Positions 19,163-29,630 are shown, numbered from the stretch's first letter. The stretch: DNA of 64,000 nt from Salinimonas lutimaris (GCF_005222225.1 NZ_CP036536.1:1636001-1700000); one strand, 5' to 3'. Notes: generated by a model not told the origin, from the letters alone. Program-made: numbers and translations.

Positions 19163-20629
19163 TTAATTAAAAGTATCGACCAGCGCCGGAACGCCGGGAA
19201 ACATACCGATAATTGCCATCACAATACACAGGATGGCAAAAGTGATGCCCGGAATAACCCAGCGACCGGCTTTGCCCAGCTCTTTTGAGCGCTCTTTACA
19301 GCCGATAAGGCCCAGATTATCCATCAGCATGGCAAACGACCAGCCAAATACCGGATTAACCAGTACTGAGGAAATCACCACCATAGCCGCAGACTGCGTG
19401 GTTTTGCCTTCGCGGGTCATTTGCATACCAGCTTCCATCAGAGGCAGGAATACGCCGACGATCAGGGCAACCGACAATACCGGTGGCCATACAGCTAAAT
19501 CCATCGGGTAGCCCCACAATGCAGCAATAATACACAGCACACCGGTTACTACCGCACCGGCAGGGATCGGGCGACGGGCAATAGAGGCCGGAATAATATA
19601 GGTTCCCCAGGACGATGAAATGTTACCGCCGCCCAGCAAACTGCCAACAGCCTGACGGGTAGAAGCAGCCATCATGGTGTCATCAATATTCATCTGTACC
19701 TTCGTTGAGTTTTTCGGGTAGCTGAGCTTTTGAAATACCTGATGCCCCAGAAAATCCGGTGACCACATCGCCACGGCCAGCACGGCAAACGGCAGTACCG
19801 CCACAAAATTAGACCAGTCAGGCAGGCCCAGTTGCCAGCCGGTGTTTTCACCCCACCAGTAAGCCGGATTCAGATTAGGCACACCCGGCGAAGTGGTAAA
19901 CTCAAACGGGGCGCCCATAGCAAGGGCAATAACTGCAGCCATACCGGCACCCAGCGGAATCGCCAGCCAGCGTTTTTGAATATGCTCCAGCCAGCCATAC
20001 ATCAAAATAGTGGCAATCAGTACGACAAATGCCAGATAACCCATATTGAAGCTCTCAGCCCAGCTAAACAGTTTTGTGACTTGTCCGCTGATACCTATAA
20101 AGCCCAGGTAAAGCAGCAGGCCGCCACAGACTCCGTTACTGGTGAGTTTGGCCAGAATGCTGCCACCTTTGGTGATACCCAGAATGAAACCGAAGACACC
20201 AATGAGCAAACCCAGTGCCATGGGGTGACCGCCAGAGGCCACCATTAATGGCACCAGTGGTAGCAAAGGACCATGAGTGCCCGCCAGATTTGCTGACGGG
20301 TTTAAAAAACCAGAAATCAGGATGACAAACAGCACTGCGGCAATCAACAGCTCGAAGCGGGTATTTTCAATCACAAACTCAGAGGACAATCCCAGAGGTG
20401 CGGCAAATGCACCGACAACGGCAGCGACCATCACAATTTTACCGATGGTGGCGGCCATACCCGGGACCAGATCTTCCCATTCAAAGCGATAGTCGCGCGT
20501 GGGCAGGTTAGGGCGCCAGCGCCGGGGTGACATCACCTGTAATTCGTGATCAAGATATTCTGCCCGGCTGTTGAATTCAGACGCCGGTCTGGACAAAGAC
20601 GTGTAATCCGATGTTGTTTCCTGTGACAC
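19163..20629 (-). CDS. DUF3360 family membrane transporter
   Basis: A 488-residue polytopic membrane protein. A soluble N-terminus (SRPASEFNSRAEYLDHEL, SPRRWRPNLPTRDYRFEWEDLVP) is followed by about 12 hydrophobic segments. I recall this N-terminal pattern from DUF3360 proteins of vibrios and relatives, which resemble the SLC26/NCS2-type anion or nucleobase transporters. GFLNPSANLAGTHGPLLPLVPLMVASGGHP resembles the transport-core region of that fold. The substrate is unknown, and the isolated position gives no hint. Confidence 0.65.
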   Translation of the reverse strand: MSQETTSDYTSLSRPASEFNSRAEYLDHELQVMSPRRWRPNLPTRDYRFEWEDLVPGMAATIGKIVMVAAVVGAFAAPLGLSSEFVIENTRFELLIAAVLFVILISGFLNPSANLAGTHGPLLPLVPLMVASGGHPMALGLLIGVFGFILGITKGGSILAKLTSNGVCGGLLLYLGFIGISGQVTKLFSWAESFNMGYLAFVVLIATILMYGWLEHIQKRWLAIPLGAGMAAVIALAMGAPFEFTTSPGVPNLNPAYWWGENTGWQLGLPDWSNFVAVLPFAVLAVAMWSPDFLGHQVFQKLSYPKNSTKVQMNIDDTMMAASTRQAVGSLLGGGNISSSWGTYIIPASIARRPIPAGAVVTGVLCIIAALWGYPMDLAVWPPVLSVALIVGVFLPLMEAGMQMTREGKTTQSAAMVVISSVLVNPVFGWSFAMLMDNLGLIGCKERSKELGKAGRWVIPGITFAILCIVMAIIGMFPGVPALVDTFN

Positions 20630-21008
20630 TGCTCACCTCATCGTTGTTCGAATGAGCAGCCAGTCTATGCAGCGTCTGCCAAGGTCACAATGCGACTCTG
20701 GTCTTATACTTTAGTAACAAGTCTTTAACTCTCTGTTAATTATGGTGCTGGTATTTCATACGAACAGGGTGCCAGCTCAGGCGGTATAGCCGGATATTAA
20801 ACGGGGTAATGTGGCCTCATGAGAAACTGCCCTGGCACTTATTCGACAAGCGGCTTTTGAACAAGCATACTTGCGCTTTGCACAATAAAATACTGGACAA
20901 AAGATCATAGTTTTTGCTGTCAGCCCAGTGTAGGGTTAGTCAGTAAGTGGTGTGTCCGGCCACGGCGCGAGCACGTGTTTGTGTTAGTTCAAATTCAAGG
21001 AGTTTCGG
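20630..21008. other. Divergent promoter region, DUF3360 / sbcD
   Basis: About 380 bp between divergent genes, so promoters for both should lie here. I see no LexA-type CTGT-N8-ACAG box, no RNA gene and no repeat. AAGGAG just upstream of 21009 is the sbcD ribosome site. Confidence 0.5.
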
Positions 21009-22238
21009 TTGAAAGTGCTGCATACCTCTGACTGGCATCTGGGTCAGAGTTTTTTTACGAAAACCCGAAAAGACGAGCATCAGGCATTTCTGAGCTGGTT
21101 AGTTGAGCAGGTTGCCACGCAAGGCGTGGATCTGGTGATTGTGGCGGGGGATATTTTTGATACCAGTACGCCGCCCAGTTATGCCCGGGAAATGTACAAT
21201 CAGTTTATTGTACAGCTTCAACAAACCGGGTGTCAGCTGCTCGTGCTCGGGGGTAATCACGACTCGGTATCTGTGCTTAATGAATCCCGGCAGCTGCTGG
21301 CCCAGCTCAATACCCAGGTGATTGCCAGCACGGCCTTACCGGCCGACCAGCAGGTGGTTGAGGTGCATAACAGGCAGGGCGAGGTGGCCGCGCTGGTCTG
21401 CGCGATCCCGTTTGTACGGCCCAAAGATGTGTTGCAAAGCCAGGCCGGTGAGTCCGGTTTGCAGAAGCGTCAGGCACTGGGTGAAGCGATATCGGCGCAC
21501 TATCATGATATTTACCAGCGCGCGGTGGATAAAAAACAGCAACTCGGGCAGGACATTCCAATTCTGGCAACCGGTCACCTGACCGCGCTGGGCGTATCGA
21601 CCTCTGACAGTGTTCGTGACATTTACATCGGCACGCTCGAAGGCTTTGCGGCTGATGGTTTTCCGCCTGCGGATTATATTGCGCTAGGACACATTCACCG
21701 TCCTCAGAAAGTGGCCAAACAAGACCATATACGTTACAGCGGCTCGCCCATTCCACTGAGTTTTGATGAGCTGGGTACCCGTAAACAGGTGGTGCTGGTG
21801 GAATTTGAACAAGGTCGTCGGGTGTCGGTCGATACGTTGCAGGTACCGCTTTTTCAGCCTATGGCAGTGCACACGGGCACTCTGGAGCAACTTGCCGAGT
21901 CGCTTCAGGTGTATGCTAACGCATCGCAGACGGTTTGGCTGAGCATTGAAGTAGAGAATCAGGATTATCTTAGCGATCTGCAAAGTCGAATTCAGACGTT
22001 AACCGAGCCGCTGAATGCCGATGTATTGCAACTGCGCCGTGCCAGAAACCCCAGACGCGAAGCGCTGACCCGGCAAAGCAAAGAAAGCCTGCATGAGCTA
22101 ACACCTACTGAAGTGTTTGATAAAAGACTGGATATGGAAGTGTTTGAGGGGGATGAGGAGAGGCAGCGCAAGGCCCGTATCCGTATGCAGTTTAAACAGG
22201 TGCTTAGCGCTACGCAGAACCCGGAGGAGGCATCATGA
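21009..22238 (+). CDS. sbcD: Nuclease SbcCD subunit D
   Basis: A 409-residue metallophosphoesterase, homologue of Mre11, that with SbcC cleaves hairpins and blocked DNA ends. The metal-binding motifs appear in order: DWHLGQ (8-13), GDIFDT, GGNHDS and LGHIHRPQ. The start is a TTG at 21009 and is decided by AAGGAG 5 bp upstream; the next in-frame ATG lies far inside the catalytic domain. It overlaps sbcC by 4 bp (ATGA), which indicates translational coupling. Confidence 0.94.
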   Translation: MKVLHTSDWHLGQSFFTKTRKDEHQAFLSWLVEQVATQGVDLVIVAGDIFDTSTPPSYAREMYNQFIVQLQQTGCQLLVLGGNHDSVSVLNESRQLLAQLNTQVIASTALPADQQVVEVHNRQGEVAALVCAIPFVRPKDVLQSQAGESGLQKRQALGEAISAHYHDIYQRAVDKKQQLGQDIPILATGHLTALGVSTSDSVRDIYIGTLEGFAADGFPPADYIALGHIHRPQKVAKQDHIRYSGSPIPLSFDELGTRKQVVLVEFEQGRRVSVDTLQVPLFQPMAVHTGTLEQLAESLQVYANASQTVWLSIEVENQDYLSDLQSRIQTLTEPLNADVLQLRRARNPRREALTRQSKESLHELTPTEVFDKRLDMEVFEGDEERQRKARIRMQFKQVLSATQNPEEAS

Positions 22239-25200
22239 GAATTCTTTCGCTGCGTCTGAAAAACCTGAACAGTCTGAAAGGGGAGTGGAAAGTTGATTTC
22301 ACTGCCGAGCCATTTGCCGATAACGGTCTGTTTGCGATTACCGGGCCGACAGGCGCCGGTAAAACCACCTTACTGGATGCCATCTGTCTGGCGCTTTATC
22401 ATCAGACACCCCGGCTGGGGCCGCTGTCTGCCTCGTCTAATGAGATTATGACGCGCGGTGAGTCCGAATGTCTGGCTGAAGTGGAATTTGAAGTTAAAAA
22501 CAAAGCCTACCGGGCCTTCTGGTCAATGCGCCGGGCGCGGGGTAAACCCGATGGCAAGCTACAACCTGCAGATGCTGAGCTGGCTGAAGTAGACGGCGGC
22601 AAGGTACTGGCCACACAAATCAGACAAAAAACCGACGAAGTTGAAGCATTGACGGGCCTGGATTTTAGCCGTTTCACCAAATCAATGATGTTGTCACAAG
22701 GTGACTTCGCGGCCTTTTTAAATGCCAACGAGGCCGACCGGGCCGGCTTACTGGAAGAGCTGACCGGTACCGATATTTACGGGCGTATATCGCGCACTGT
22801 GCACGAACAACATGCCAGTGAAAAAGCTGAGCTGGCAACCCTTAAAGCCCGCTCAGAAGCCGTAGAGTTGCTGTCGTCTGATGTGTTACATGCATTGACT
22901 GAAGAACGTGATGCGCTTTCTCGGCAGCAGGCATCACTGGGCTTACAGTCAGAGCAACTCTCCCGGCATTTACGCTGGTGGGAAGATGTTCATCATGCAG
23001 AGGCTCAGCGCAACCGAGCGCGTGACGAACTACAGCAGGCCGCAGCGGCAATCCAGGAGGCCGGGCCTGAGCTTGCGAAGCTGGCCAAAAGTGCGCCGGC
23101 AGAAAAGCTACGCCCTGTATGGCAGCAGTGTGAGGAAGCCCGCCAGCAGCGTACGCAGGCGAGCCAGCAGCACACCATTCAGCAGCAGGCGTTGCAACAG
23201 GCCACAGCGCAGCAGAAGCAGTGCCAGCAAGTATTTAATGAGGCTGAGCAGGCGTATCAGTTACAGCGCCGGCAATCTGCTGAGCTTGAGCAATTACTCA
23301 GCGAGCAGGTGATTCCGCTTGACCAGAATATTCGTTACCAACAGCAGGGACTAAGTGATGAGCAGGCGGCCACCACAAAGGCACAGCAAAAATATCACCG
23401 GCTGACAGACTCACTGCACGCTAAACAACAGGATATTGCCAAACATGAAAAGCAGCGTGACACACTTAGCGCTGATCTTGCGCAATATAAGTCTTACTCT
23501 GATCTTGGCCGGCACTTACCAGGCTGGGAAGCCTCGTATGAGCGACTGACTCAGTTAGAAGGGCAGCAACAACAGCTGACAACCCGACACTCGCAGGTTA
23601 GCGAACAGCTGAATGCAGCCAGCCGTAGGCTGGAGGAGACTGCCGAAGCAGCCCGCAAAGCCGTGATTCGGCAGCAGGAGAGTGCTAAGCAGGCCGAGCA
23701 GGCCAGGGCGCAAAACCAGGCGCTGCAAAGTACACAAAATGGCAGTAAAGCTGACTTACAGCAACGTCTGACTGTCATAAACAACCATTGGCAGGATTGC
23801 CACCTTGCTGTATCTACCCAGCAAAATTATCAGCAGTGGCAGCAGGAACAAGCGGACCTGAAAGCGCAGCAAGCCAGCCTTGAAAACAGTATCGAAGAGC
23901 TGGGCGAGCAGCGTAAAGCGTTGCTGGACAAATACAATCATCAGCTGCAACTGGCTGAAGATTTATCCCGTCTGGTCAGTCAGGAAGCAGAGCTGGCAGC
24001 CTACCGAAGTCAGCTAAACCCGGGTGATCACTGCCCGTTGTGCGGCGCAACAGAACACAACATAACCAGTATGCAGGTTGACGTGCCCGATACCATTGCC
24101 CGGCGCGATGCCGCCCAGACCATGGTAAAAGAGATCAAAGAGCAGGGTCAGGCTGTAAAGGCTGAGCTGGATGAGAAACAGCAGACGCTGGCGTATAACC
24201 AGAACCGGATTGCAGCATTGGATACCTCGTTAGCCAGTGAGCGTCACACCTGGGGCGGGCTACAAAAAAGGCTCAGTCACATCGGCTTTCAGTGGCATGA
24301 AGAGATAGATAAATCAGGCGCTGCAAAACAGCTACAAACCGACTTTGAGCAACAGATCAGCATGCTCACCGAGCAGGTTCAGGCTTGTGAGGCGGCTGAA
24401 AAAGCAGAATCGCTGGCACTGCAGGAGGTTGAGAATGCCACGGCTCATGTGCAGGTGCTGACCGACAAACAGACGGTGCAGCAACAGGCAGTTAGCCAGG
24501 CGGAGCAAACCCTGGCGCAGAACGCCACCGAGCTTGATGAAAACAGCAAAGCCTTGACCCAACGGGAACAGGCGCTGGCTCAGGCTATTGAAGAGCAGGG
24601 TCTGAATGTACCGACAGATTTTGGCCGCTGGTTTACTGAAATGTCAGCGCGCTATGAACAATATCAACAGCAGCATGAGCAGTTACAACAGCTTGAACAG
24701 GACATCGGTAAGCTGAGCGCTGCGGTACAGGAGATGCAAGAAACACAGAAGCAGGCTGAGCAGGAATATCAGGCGCATCAGCAGCGCGTCGAAACGCTAA
24801 ATCATGCGCTGGCCGGTTTACAGCAGCAGCGTCAGACCTTATTTGGTGAAAAACAGATTGAGCAGGAGCGCCATCGGCAACAGCAACAACTGACGTCAGC
24901 GGAGTCTGCTGTAAATCAGGCCCGGGAGTCTGCCGGCGTTGCTGAGCGTAAGGTAACTGAAATATCGGTCAGCTGTCAGCATGCTGAAGAAAGGCTGGCA
25001 CAGACTGGTCAACAAGCACAAACTGCTCAAACCCAGTGGGCAACCAAACTGGAGCAAAGTGACTTTGCCAGCGCAGAAGCATTCAGGCAGGCATTACTAA
25101 GCGAAGAAGAGCAGCAACGTCTGACCGGTTTAAAACAGCAGCTGGATACCCGTCAGCAGCAGGCGACCGCCGTGGCAAAACAGCATGAACAACACTATGA

Positions 25201-25927
25201 GCAACTGCGTGATCATGAAAACGCCCCGCAATGGCAGCAGCAGGCGGAAGACCAGGTCCGGCAGCAACGTGAAGAAGTGCAGCAGCAGATAAATACGCTA
25301 CTGACCCGCGCCGGACAGGTTACCCAGCAACTTGAGCATGATGCCCGGCAGCGGGAGCGACAGCAGGCTATGGCCTCTGATATGCAGCAGCGTCAGCAGC
25401 ACTTTGATGATATTAGCTACCTGCACTCGCTGATAGGCTCAGCCAGCGGAGATAAGTTCAGAAAATTTGCCCAGGGCCTGACGCTGGATAATCTGGTGTA
25501 CCTGGCCAACCAGCAACTGGCCCGCCTGCATGGCCGGTACTTACTTAAGCGCAAAGACGCCGAAGGTCTGGCACTGACCGTTCTGGACACCTGGCAGGGA
25601 GATGTCGAACGCGACACCAAAACCTTATCCGGTGGCGAAAGCTTTCTGGTTAGTCTGGCGCTGGCACTGGCGCTGTCAGATCTGGTCAGTCACAAAACCA
25701 GCATCGACTCCCTGTTTCTGGATGAAGGGTTTGGCACACTGGACGCGCAGACCCTGGATATTGCACTTGATGCGCTGGATAACCTGAATGCGTCGGGCAA
25801 GATGATTGGCGTTATCAGCCATATTGAAGCGCTGAAAGAACGTATTCCCGCCCAGCTGAAAGTACGTAAGAGAAATGGTGTTGGACTCAGTGAGCTGGAG
25901 CGGGTGTACCGGGTTGAGTCAGCCTAG
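22235..25927 (+). CDS. sbcC: Nuclease SbcCD subunit C (Rad50-like ATPase)
   Basis: A 1230-residue SMC-like ATPase. Walker A is GPTGAGKTT near residue 38. Two very long Gln/Glu-rich coiled-coil arms (about 200-590 and 610-1060) flank a zinc hook, CPLC at residues 600-603, that dimerises the arms. The C-terminal ATPase half has signature LSGGESFLVSLALALALSD and Walker B LFLDEGFGTLDAQT. Length is somewhat above the E. coli protein (about 1050), the excess being coiled coil rich in Gln. It acts in the cytoplasm with SbcD in processing palindromic and blocked DNA ends. Confidence 0.94.
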   Translation: MRILSLRLKNLNSLKGEWKVDFTAEPFADNGLFAITGPTGAGKTTLLDAICLALYHQTPRLGPLSASSNEIMTRGESECLAEVEFEVKNKAYRAFWSMRRARGKPDGKLQPADAELAEVDGGKVLATQIRQKTDEVEALTGLDFSRFTKSMMLSQGDFAAFLNANEADRAGLLEELTGTDIYGRISRTVHEQHASEKAELATLKARSEAVELLSSDVLHALTEERDALSRQQASLGLQSEQLSRHLRWWEDVHHAEAQRNRARDELQQAAAAIQEAGPELAKLAKSAPAEKLRPVWQQCEEARQQRTQASQQHTIQQQALQQATAQQKQCQQVFNEAEQAYQLQRRQSAELEQLLSEQVIPLDQNIRYQQQGLSDEQAATTKAQQKYHRLTDSLHAKQQDIAKHEKQRDTLSADLAQYKSYSDLGRHLPGWEASYERLTQLEGQQQQLTTRHSQVSEQLNAASRRLEETAEAARKAVIRQQESAKQAEQARAQNQALQSTQNGSKADLQQRLTVINNHWQDCHLAVSTQQNYQQWQQEQADLKAQQASLENSIEELGEQRKALLDKYNHQLQLAEDLSRLVSQEAELAAYRSQLNPGDHCPLCGATEHNITSMQVDVPDTIARRDAAQTMVKEIKEQGQAVKAELDEKQQTLAYNQNRIAALDTSLASERHTWGGLQKRLSHIGFQWHEEIDKSGAAKQLQTDFEQQISMLTEQVQACEAAEKAESLALQEVENATAHVQVLTDKQTVQQQAVSQAEQTLAQNATELDENSKALTQREQALAQAIEEQGLNVPTDFGRWFTEMSARYEQYQQQHEQLQQLEQDIGKLSAAVQEMQETQKQAEQEYQAHQQRVETLNHALAGLQQQRQTLFGEKQIEQERHRQQQQLTSAESAVNQARESAGVAERKVTEISVSCQHAEERLAQTGQQAQTAQTQWATKLEQSDFASAEAFRQALLSEEEQQRLTGLKQQLDTRQQQATAVAKQHEQHYEQLRDHENAPQWQQQAEDQVRQQREEVQQQINTLLTRAGQVTQQLEHDARQRERQQAMASDMQQRQQHFDDISYLHSLIGSASGDKFRKFAQGLTLDNLVYLANQQLARLHGRYLLKRKDAEGLALTVLDTWQGDVERDTKTLSGGESFLVSLALALALSDLVSHKTSIDSLFLDEGFGTLDAQTLDIALDALDNLNASGKMIGVISHIEALKERIPAQLKVRKRNGVGLSELERVYRVESA

Positions 25928-25960
25928 CCGGCCCGGTTGGCCGACAAACAGGCGTAGCTG

Positions 25961-26152
25961 GTGGCTTATCACAATTTTGAGGCTGACAAGGCCAGCGATA
26001 CAGTCAGTGACCTTGGCAGTGAGCTTAATGCCCAGTATGTCACAAAGGTGGATGATGCGTTTACGCTGGGTGTGAAATATGCCACTTACTCAGCTGATGA
26101 TGTCAACGTTGATACAGATAAATTGTGGGTGTGGCTAAGTACCGCATTCTGA
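25961..26152 (+). pseudogene. C-terminal stub of an outer-membrane beta-barrel (alginate-export/porin type)
   Basis: The frame encodes about 63 residues, AYHNFEADKASDTVSDLGSE followed by YATYSADD and DTDKLWVWLSTAF. This is the closing strand pattern of a larger outer-membrane barrel, ending in Phe. I recall YHDF-x-AD, DLGSE and ADD-x-DTDK-x-W as typical of the final strands of alginate-export-like porins. An in-frame TAG at 25955 and the sbcC stop at 25925 leave no room for the preceding several hundred residues, and there is no ribosome site. I read it as the remnant left after deletion of the main part of the gene. Confidence 0.65.
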
Positions 26153-26315
26153 TCTCGCTCCTTGTGCAGCCCATTATCCTCAGGCTTAGGTAATGGGCCG
26201 GGCTTTGTGATGAAAAAGGGGCAGGTTGAAGGCTGCCACGTCCACGGCTGCCTTGTTTAATACTGACGGAGTTGGCATAGTAGCGGGCATCAAAAACAAC
26301 GATAAAAAAAGCGAT

Positions 26316-27407
26316 ATGAAGCGATTTTCCTTATCTTTGCTGGCCGGGCTGACGTTAACCACCGCCTTTTCCAGTTGGTCGGTGAGTGCCCAAACCCCTG
26401 AACTAAGCCTGTCTGAAGCTAACCGGTTAGCGGCAATGCCCCAACATTGCGCAACCGTCGAATATCCGAATAAACTGAACCAGGTGCTCAATGATGCCAC
26501 GCAACTGAAAAGCCCCAAAGCATTGCATCCGGCGTTTTATGGCTGCTTTGACTGGCATTCCAGTGTGCATGGACATTGGATGATGGTAAATCTGTTACGG
26601 CATTTTCCTGAGCTGGCCAACGCCCAGTCGATTCGCCAGACGCTGAAAACCAATATCACACCTGATCATATCAAAGCAGAAGTCGCGTACTTTGATATTC
26701 CGCAAAACAGTTCTTTTGAACGTACTTACGGATGGGCCTGGCTGCTTAAACTGGCTGAGGAACTACATCAGTGGGACGACCCTCTGGCCCGTGAATTAGA
26801 GCAGAATTTACAGCCACTGACTGACCTTATGGTGGCCAAATATCTCGAATTTTTACCGAAGCTGGTCTATCCCATTCGTACCGGTGAACATCCTAATACC
26901 GGGTTTGCCCTGTCACTGGCTTATGACTATGCCAACACCACCGGACATAATGAGCTGAAAGCCATAATAGCAAAGCGGGCCAAAGACTGGTTTGCCGGTG
27001 ATAAACAATGTCCGCTGGGCTGGGAGCCCAACGGGTTTGACTTTTTGTCTCCCTGCCTGCAGGAAATGGATGCCATGCGTAAGGTACTGGATAAACAAGC
27101 TTTTGCCGCCTGGCTGGATGACTTTTTGCCCCAGCTGGCAGATAAAAACTTTACTCTGGCCACGGCAAAGGTCAGCGATCGCACCGACGGCAAGCTGGTT
27201 CACCTGGACGGACTTAATTTCAGCCGGGCCTGGACATTATATGGGCTGGTGCAGGAGTTTCCGCAAAAGTACGGTCACCTTAAACCCATTGCCGATGCGC
27301 ATGTGAAGCATTCGCTACCAGCGATCGTGGATGACAACTATGAAGGGACCCACTGGCTGGGAAGTTTTGCAGTATATTCTCTGCAAGAGGGCGGGGCATT
27401 GCAGTAA
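26316..27407 (+). CDS. DUF2891 family exported protein
   Basis: A 363-residue exported protein. I start at the ATG at 26316, where the signal peptide MKRFSLSLLAGLTLTTAFSS begins, rather than at the upstream in-frame ATG at 26226. The mature protein carries HPAFYGCFDWHSSVHGHWMM, YGWAWLLKL, RTGEHPNTGFAL and NGFDFLSPCLQE, with conserved His, Trp and Asp, the pattern of DUF2891. The fold is predicted to be an alpha/alpha toroid like that of some glycan-active enzymes; the function is not established. Cytoplasmic homologues exist, so the signal peptide is worth noting. Confidence 0.8.
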   Translation: MKRFSLSLLAGLTLTTAFSSWSVSAQTPELSLSEANRLAAMPQHCATVEYPNKLNQVLNDATQLKSPKALHPAFYGCFDWHSSVHGHWMMVNLLRHFPELANAQSIRQTLKTNITPDHIKAEVAYFDIPQNSSFERTYGWAWLLKLAEELHQWDDPLARELEQNLQPLTDLMVAKYLEFLPKLVYPIRTGEHPNTGFALSLAYDYANTTGHNELKAIIAKRAKDWFAGDKQCPLGWEPNGFDFLSPCLQEMDAMRKVLDKQAFAAWLDDFLPQLADKNFTLATAKVSDRTDGKLVHLDGLNFSRAWTLYGLVQEFPQKYGHLKPIADAHVKHSLPAIVDDNYEGTHWLGSFAVYSLQEGGALQ

Positions 27408-27465
27408 CTCAGATTAACCTGAACTGACAAGATGACTACGCCCGACCAATGCCGGGCGTGTTACC

Positions 27466-29415
27466 TTATAGCCCTTTTAAATAGGTATCCAGAAATGTCA
27501 CATAGGCTTTGGCGGCGGTTATCCGGTTCTCTTTTTTGGAAAAACCATGCCCCTCATCGTCAAACAACACATAAGTCACCGGAACGCCGTTTGCCTTAAC
27601 AGCCTCTACCAGTTCATCGCTTTCTACCTGCAGTACGCGCGGATCATTGGCGCCCTGAATAACCATCAGCGGCTTGGTGATTTGGTCAGCATGAAATAAT
27701 GGCGATATAGCGCGGTGACGCTTACCATCTGTAGCCGGATCACCCATTTCATCGTACAGCGCTTTTTTAAAGCTCTCCCACCACGGTGGAATCGACTCGA
27801 GCGTGCGTACCCAGTTGGTCACGCCAAAAACATTGATACCCGCCTCAAATTCTTCAGGTTCAAAGGCCAGCGCTGCGGCGGTCATAAAGCCTCCATAGCT
27901 GCCTCCCATAATGCCAATTTTGTCGTTATCCACCCAGTCGAGTGTTTGCAGATATTTTTTACCCCAGACAATATCCTGCAGGTCATCCGTGCCGTGTTTT
28001 TTGTCATCCAGATGATAAAAGGTTTTGCCGTAACCGGAGCTGCCGCGATTGTTGACCGCAAATATCGCATAGCCATGATTAAGCAAATATTGTTGGGTGG
28101 CACTGTAACCGGTACGACTTTGCCCACCGGGACCACCGTGTACCCATACCAGCGCCGGTACAGGGTTGTCAGCGCTGGCCTGTTTAGGCTTATACAAAAC
28201 GCCGGGAATCGACATACCATCAAAACTGTTAAACCGCACAATGGCGCTTTCAACCAGCACGTCTCGGTTGACTTCTTCGCTTAGCGTACTGGTCAGGGCG
28301 CGGGCCTGCGCGCTGCCAATATCCCATACATACAGGTTGCTGGGTGAGGTGTCAGCATTTAAATAAAACGACAAGGTTTGTTCGTCATCTGAAAAACTGA
28401 TCGAACTCAGGTCGCCATCAGGCAGAGCAGGCAAGTGCAGGCGCTGGTCGGTTTGAGTGTCAGTAATGGTGACTTTAGTACTGGCATCGGCGTTTACACC
28501 GCTGACCTGGTAGCGGCCGGTATCAGAAAAATAAATAAAGCTGACATCCCATTCATCCTGCACGGCCGGACTGTGTTTACCGGTGGCCAGCTCGTATTTC
28601 CATATTTCAAGAAATTCGCTTTCTGCGTTGGTCGAATAATATAAAAACCGGCCATCGCGAGAAAAGGTTTCCGGGTAAAACTGTACTGGCTTATCGTACT
28701 GTGATATTTGCTGCGGCTTGAGCGATCGAGTGCGGGTATCCAGAATAAATGTATCACTGTCGCGATTAGTATTTTGTTTGTACAGCGCAATATAGCGACC
28801 ATCAGGGCTGATCGCGCCCACATCCAGCCCCTGCTGATTGCGATAAACGGGTGTCATGGTGTAGTCGTCGGTGTCTACCTGATACAAATCCATAAACTGA
28901 GGATCGCGCTGGTTGCTGGTGATATAAAAATGCTGATCATCCCGGGTAAAACCGATAAAACCGGCGCGGGTTTCTTCTCCCGGCGTCAGATCTTTAACCG
29001 TGCCATCGGTTTCTCTGACGTAGATATGATAACGCTCATTCCCTCCCGAATCCTTAGTGAACAGTAGCCGGTCATCATCAGGAAAATAACGTACAGCGTA
29101 GGTAGAATCATCAAAATGCGTCAGCCGGGTTTTCTCCCCGGTTTTAACGGCCACCTCATACAAACTGAATATACCGCTTTCATCGCTGCTGATGAGTATT
29201 TTTGAACCGTCGGCAGAAAAACTGTTACCTGAGATGCTGGTGGTATCAAAAAATGTCTCGGCGCTGTAAGTCGTAAAGTTAGCGGCGTGTGGCGATGAAA
29301 CCGAAGATGATGTGCTATCCTGCGGTACAGAGACAGACTGTGAACAACCTGTCATTATCAGTGACAGTGTCAGTGATACACTGCCCAGGACGTTATACCT
29401 TGCTGAGTGACCCAT
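27466..29415 (-). CDS. S9 family prolyl-oligopeptidase-like peptidase, lipoprotein
   Basis: A 649-residue serine peptidase. From the ATG at 29415 (MGHSARYN) there is a lipoprotein signal with lipobox IMTGC; the longer frame to 29478 would bury it. A beta-propeller domain (about 60-370) precedes the alpha/beta-hydrolase domain. The nucleophile serine is in GIMGGSYGGFMTAA, the oxyanion region in WVHGGPGGQSR, the acid in GANDPRVLQ and the histidine in DDEGHGFSKKEN. Such enzymes clip short peptides after Pro or basic residues; specificity cannot be told here. It probably sits in the periplasm. Confidence 0.88.
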   Translation of the reverse strand: MGHSARYNVLGSVSLTLSLIMTGCSQSVSVPQDSTSSSVSSPHAANFTTYSAETFFDTTSISGNSFSADGSKILISSDESGIFSLYEVAVKTGEKTRLTHFDDSTYAVRYFPDDDRLLFTKDSGGNERYHIYVRETDGTVKDLTPGEETRAGFIGFTRDDQHFYITSNQRDPQFMDLYQVDTDDYTMTPVYRNQQGLDVGAISPDGRYIALYKQNTNRDSDTFILDTRTRSLKPQQISQYDKPVQFYPETFSRDGRFLYYSTNAESEFLEIWKYELATGKHSPAVQDEWDVSFIYFSDTGRYQVSGVNADASTKVTITDTQTDQRLHLPALPDGDLSSISFSDDEQTLSFYLNADTSPSNLYVWDIGSAQARALTSTLSEEVNRDVLVESAIVRFNSFDGMSIPGVLYKPKQASADNPVPALVWVHGGPGGQSRTGYSATQQYLLNHGYAIFAVNNRGSSGYGKTFYHLDDKKHGTDDLQDIVWGKKYLQTLDWVDNDKIGIMGGSYGGFMTAAALAFEPEEFEAGINVFGVTNWVRTLESIPPWWESFKKALYDEMGDPATDGKRHRAISPLFHADQITKPLMVIQGANDPRVLQVESDELVEAVKANGVPVTYVLFDDEGHGFSKKENRITAAKAYVTFLDTYLKGL

Positions 29416-29630
29416 TAACCCGTTCCTTTTTTGTTTGATCAACAGTGTCAGTGTGTCGAAAAAATAATCATAACCCAAGCGATATGATGTGCTTTTAGTC
29501 GGCTAAATCGTAAAAATTTATGTATATAAAGCGAGTATTTGCAGCGTACGGGTACACCGACAACACGGCAGCCTGTTGAGCGCGGCTTAAAAGGGGAGTA
29601 GGGTGGATAAAAGAAAAGGAGAATCCATTT

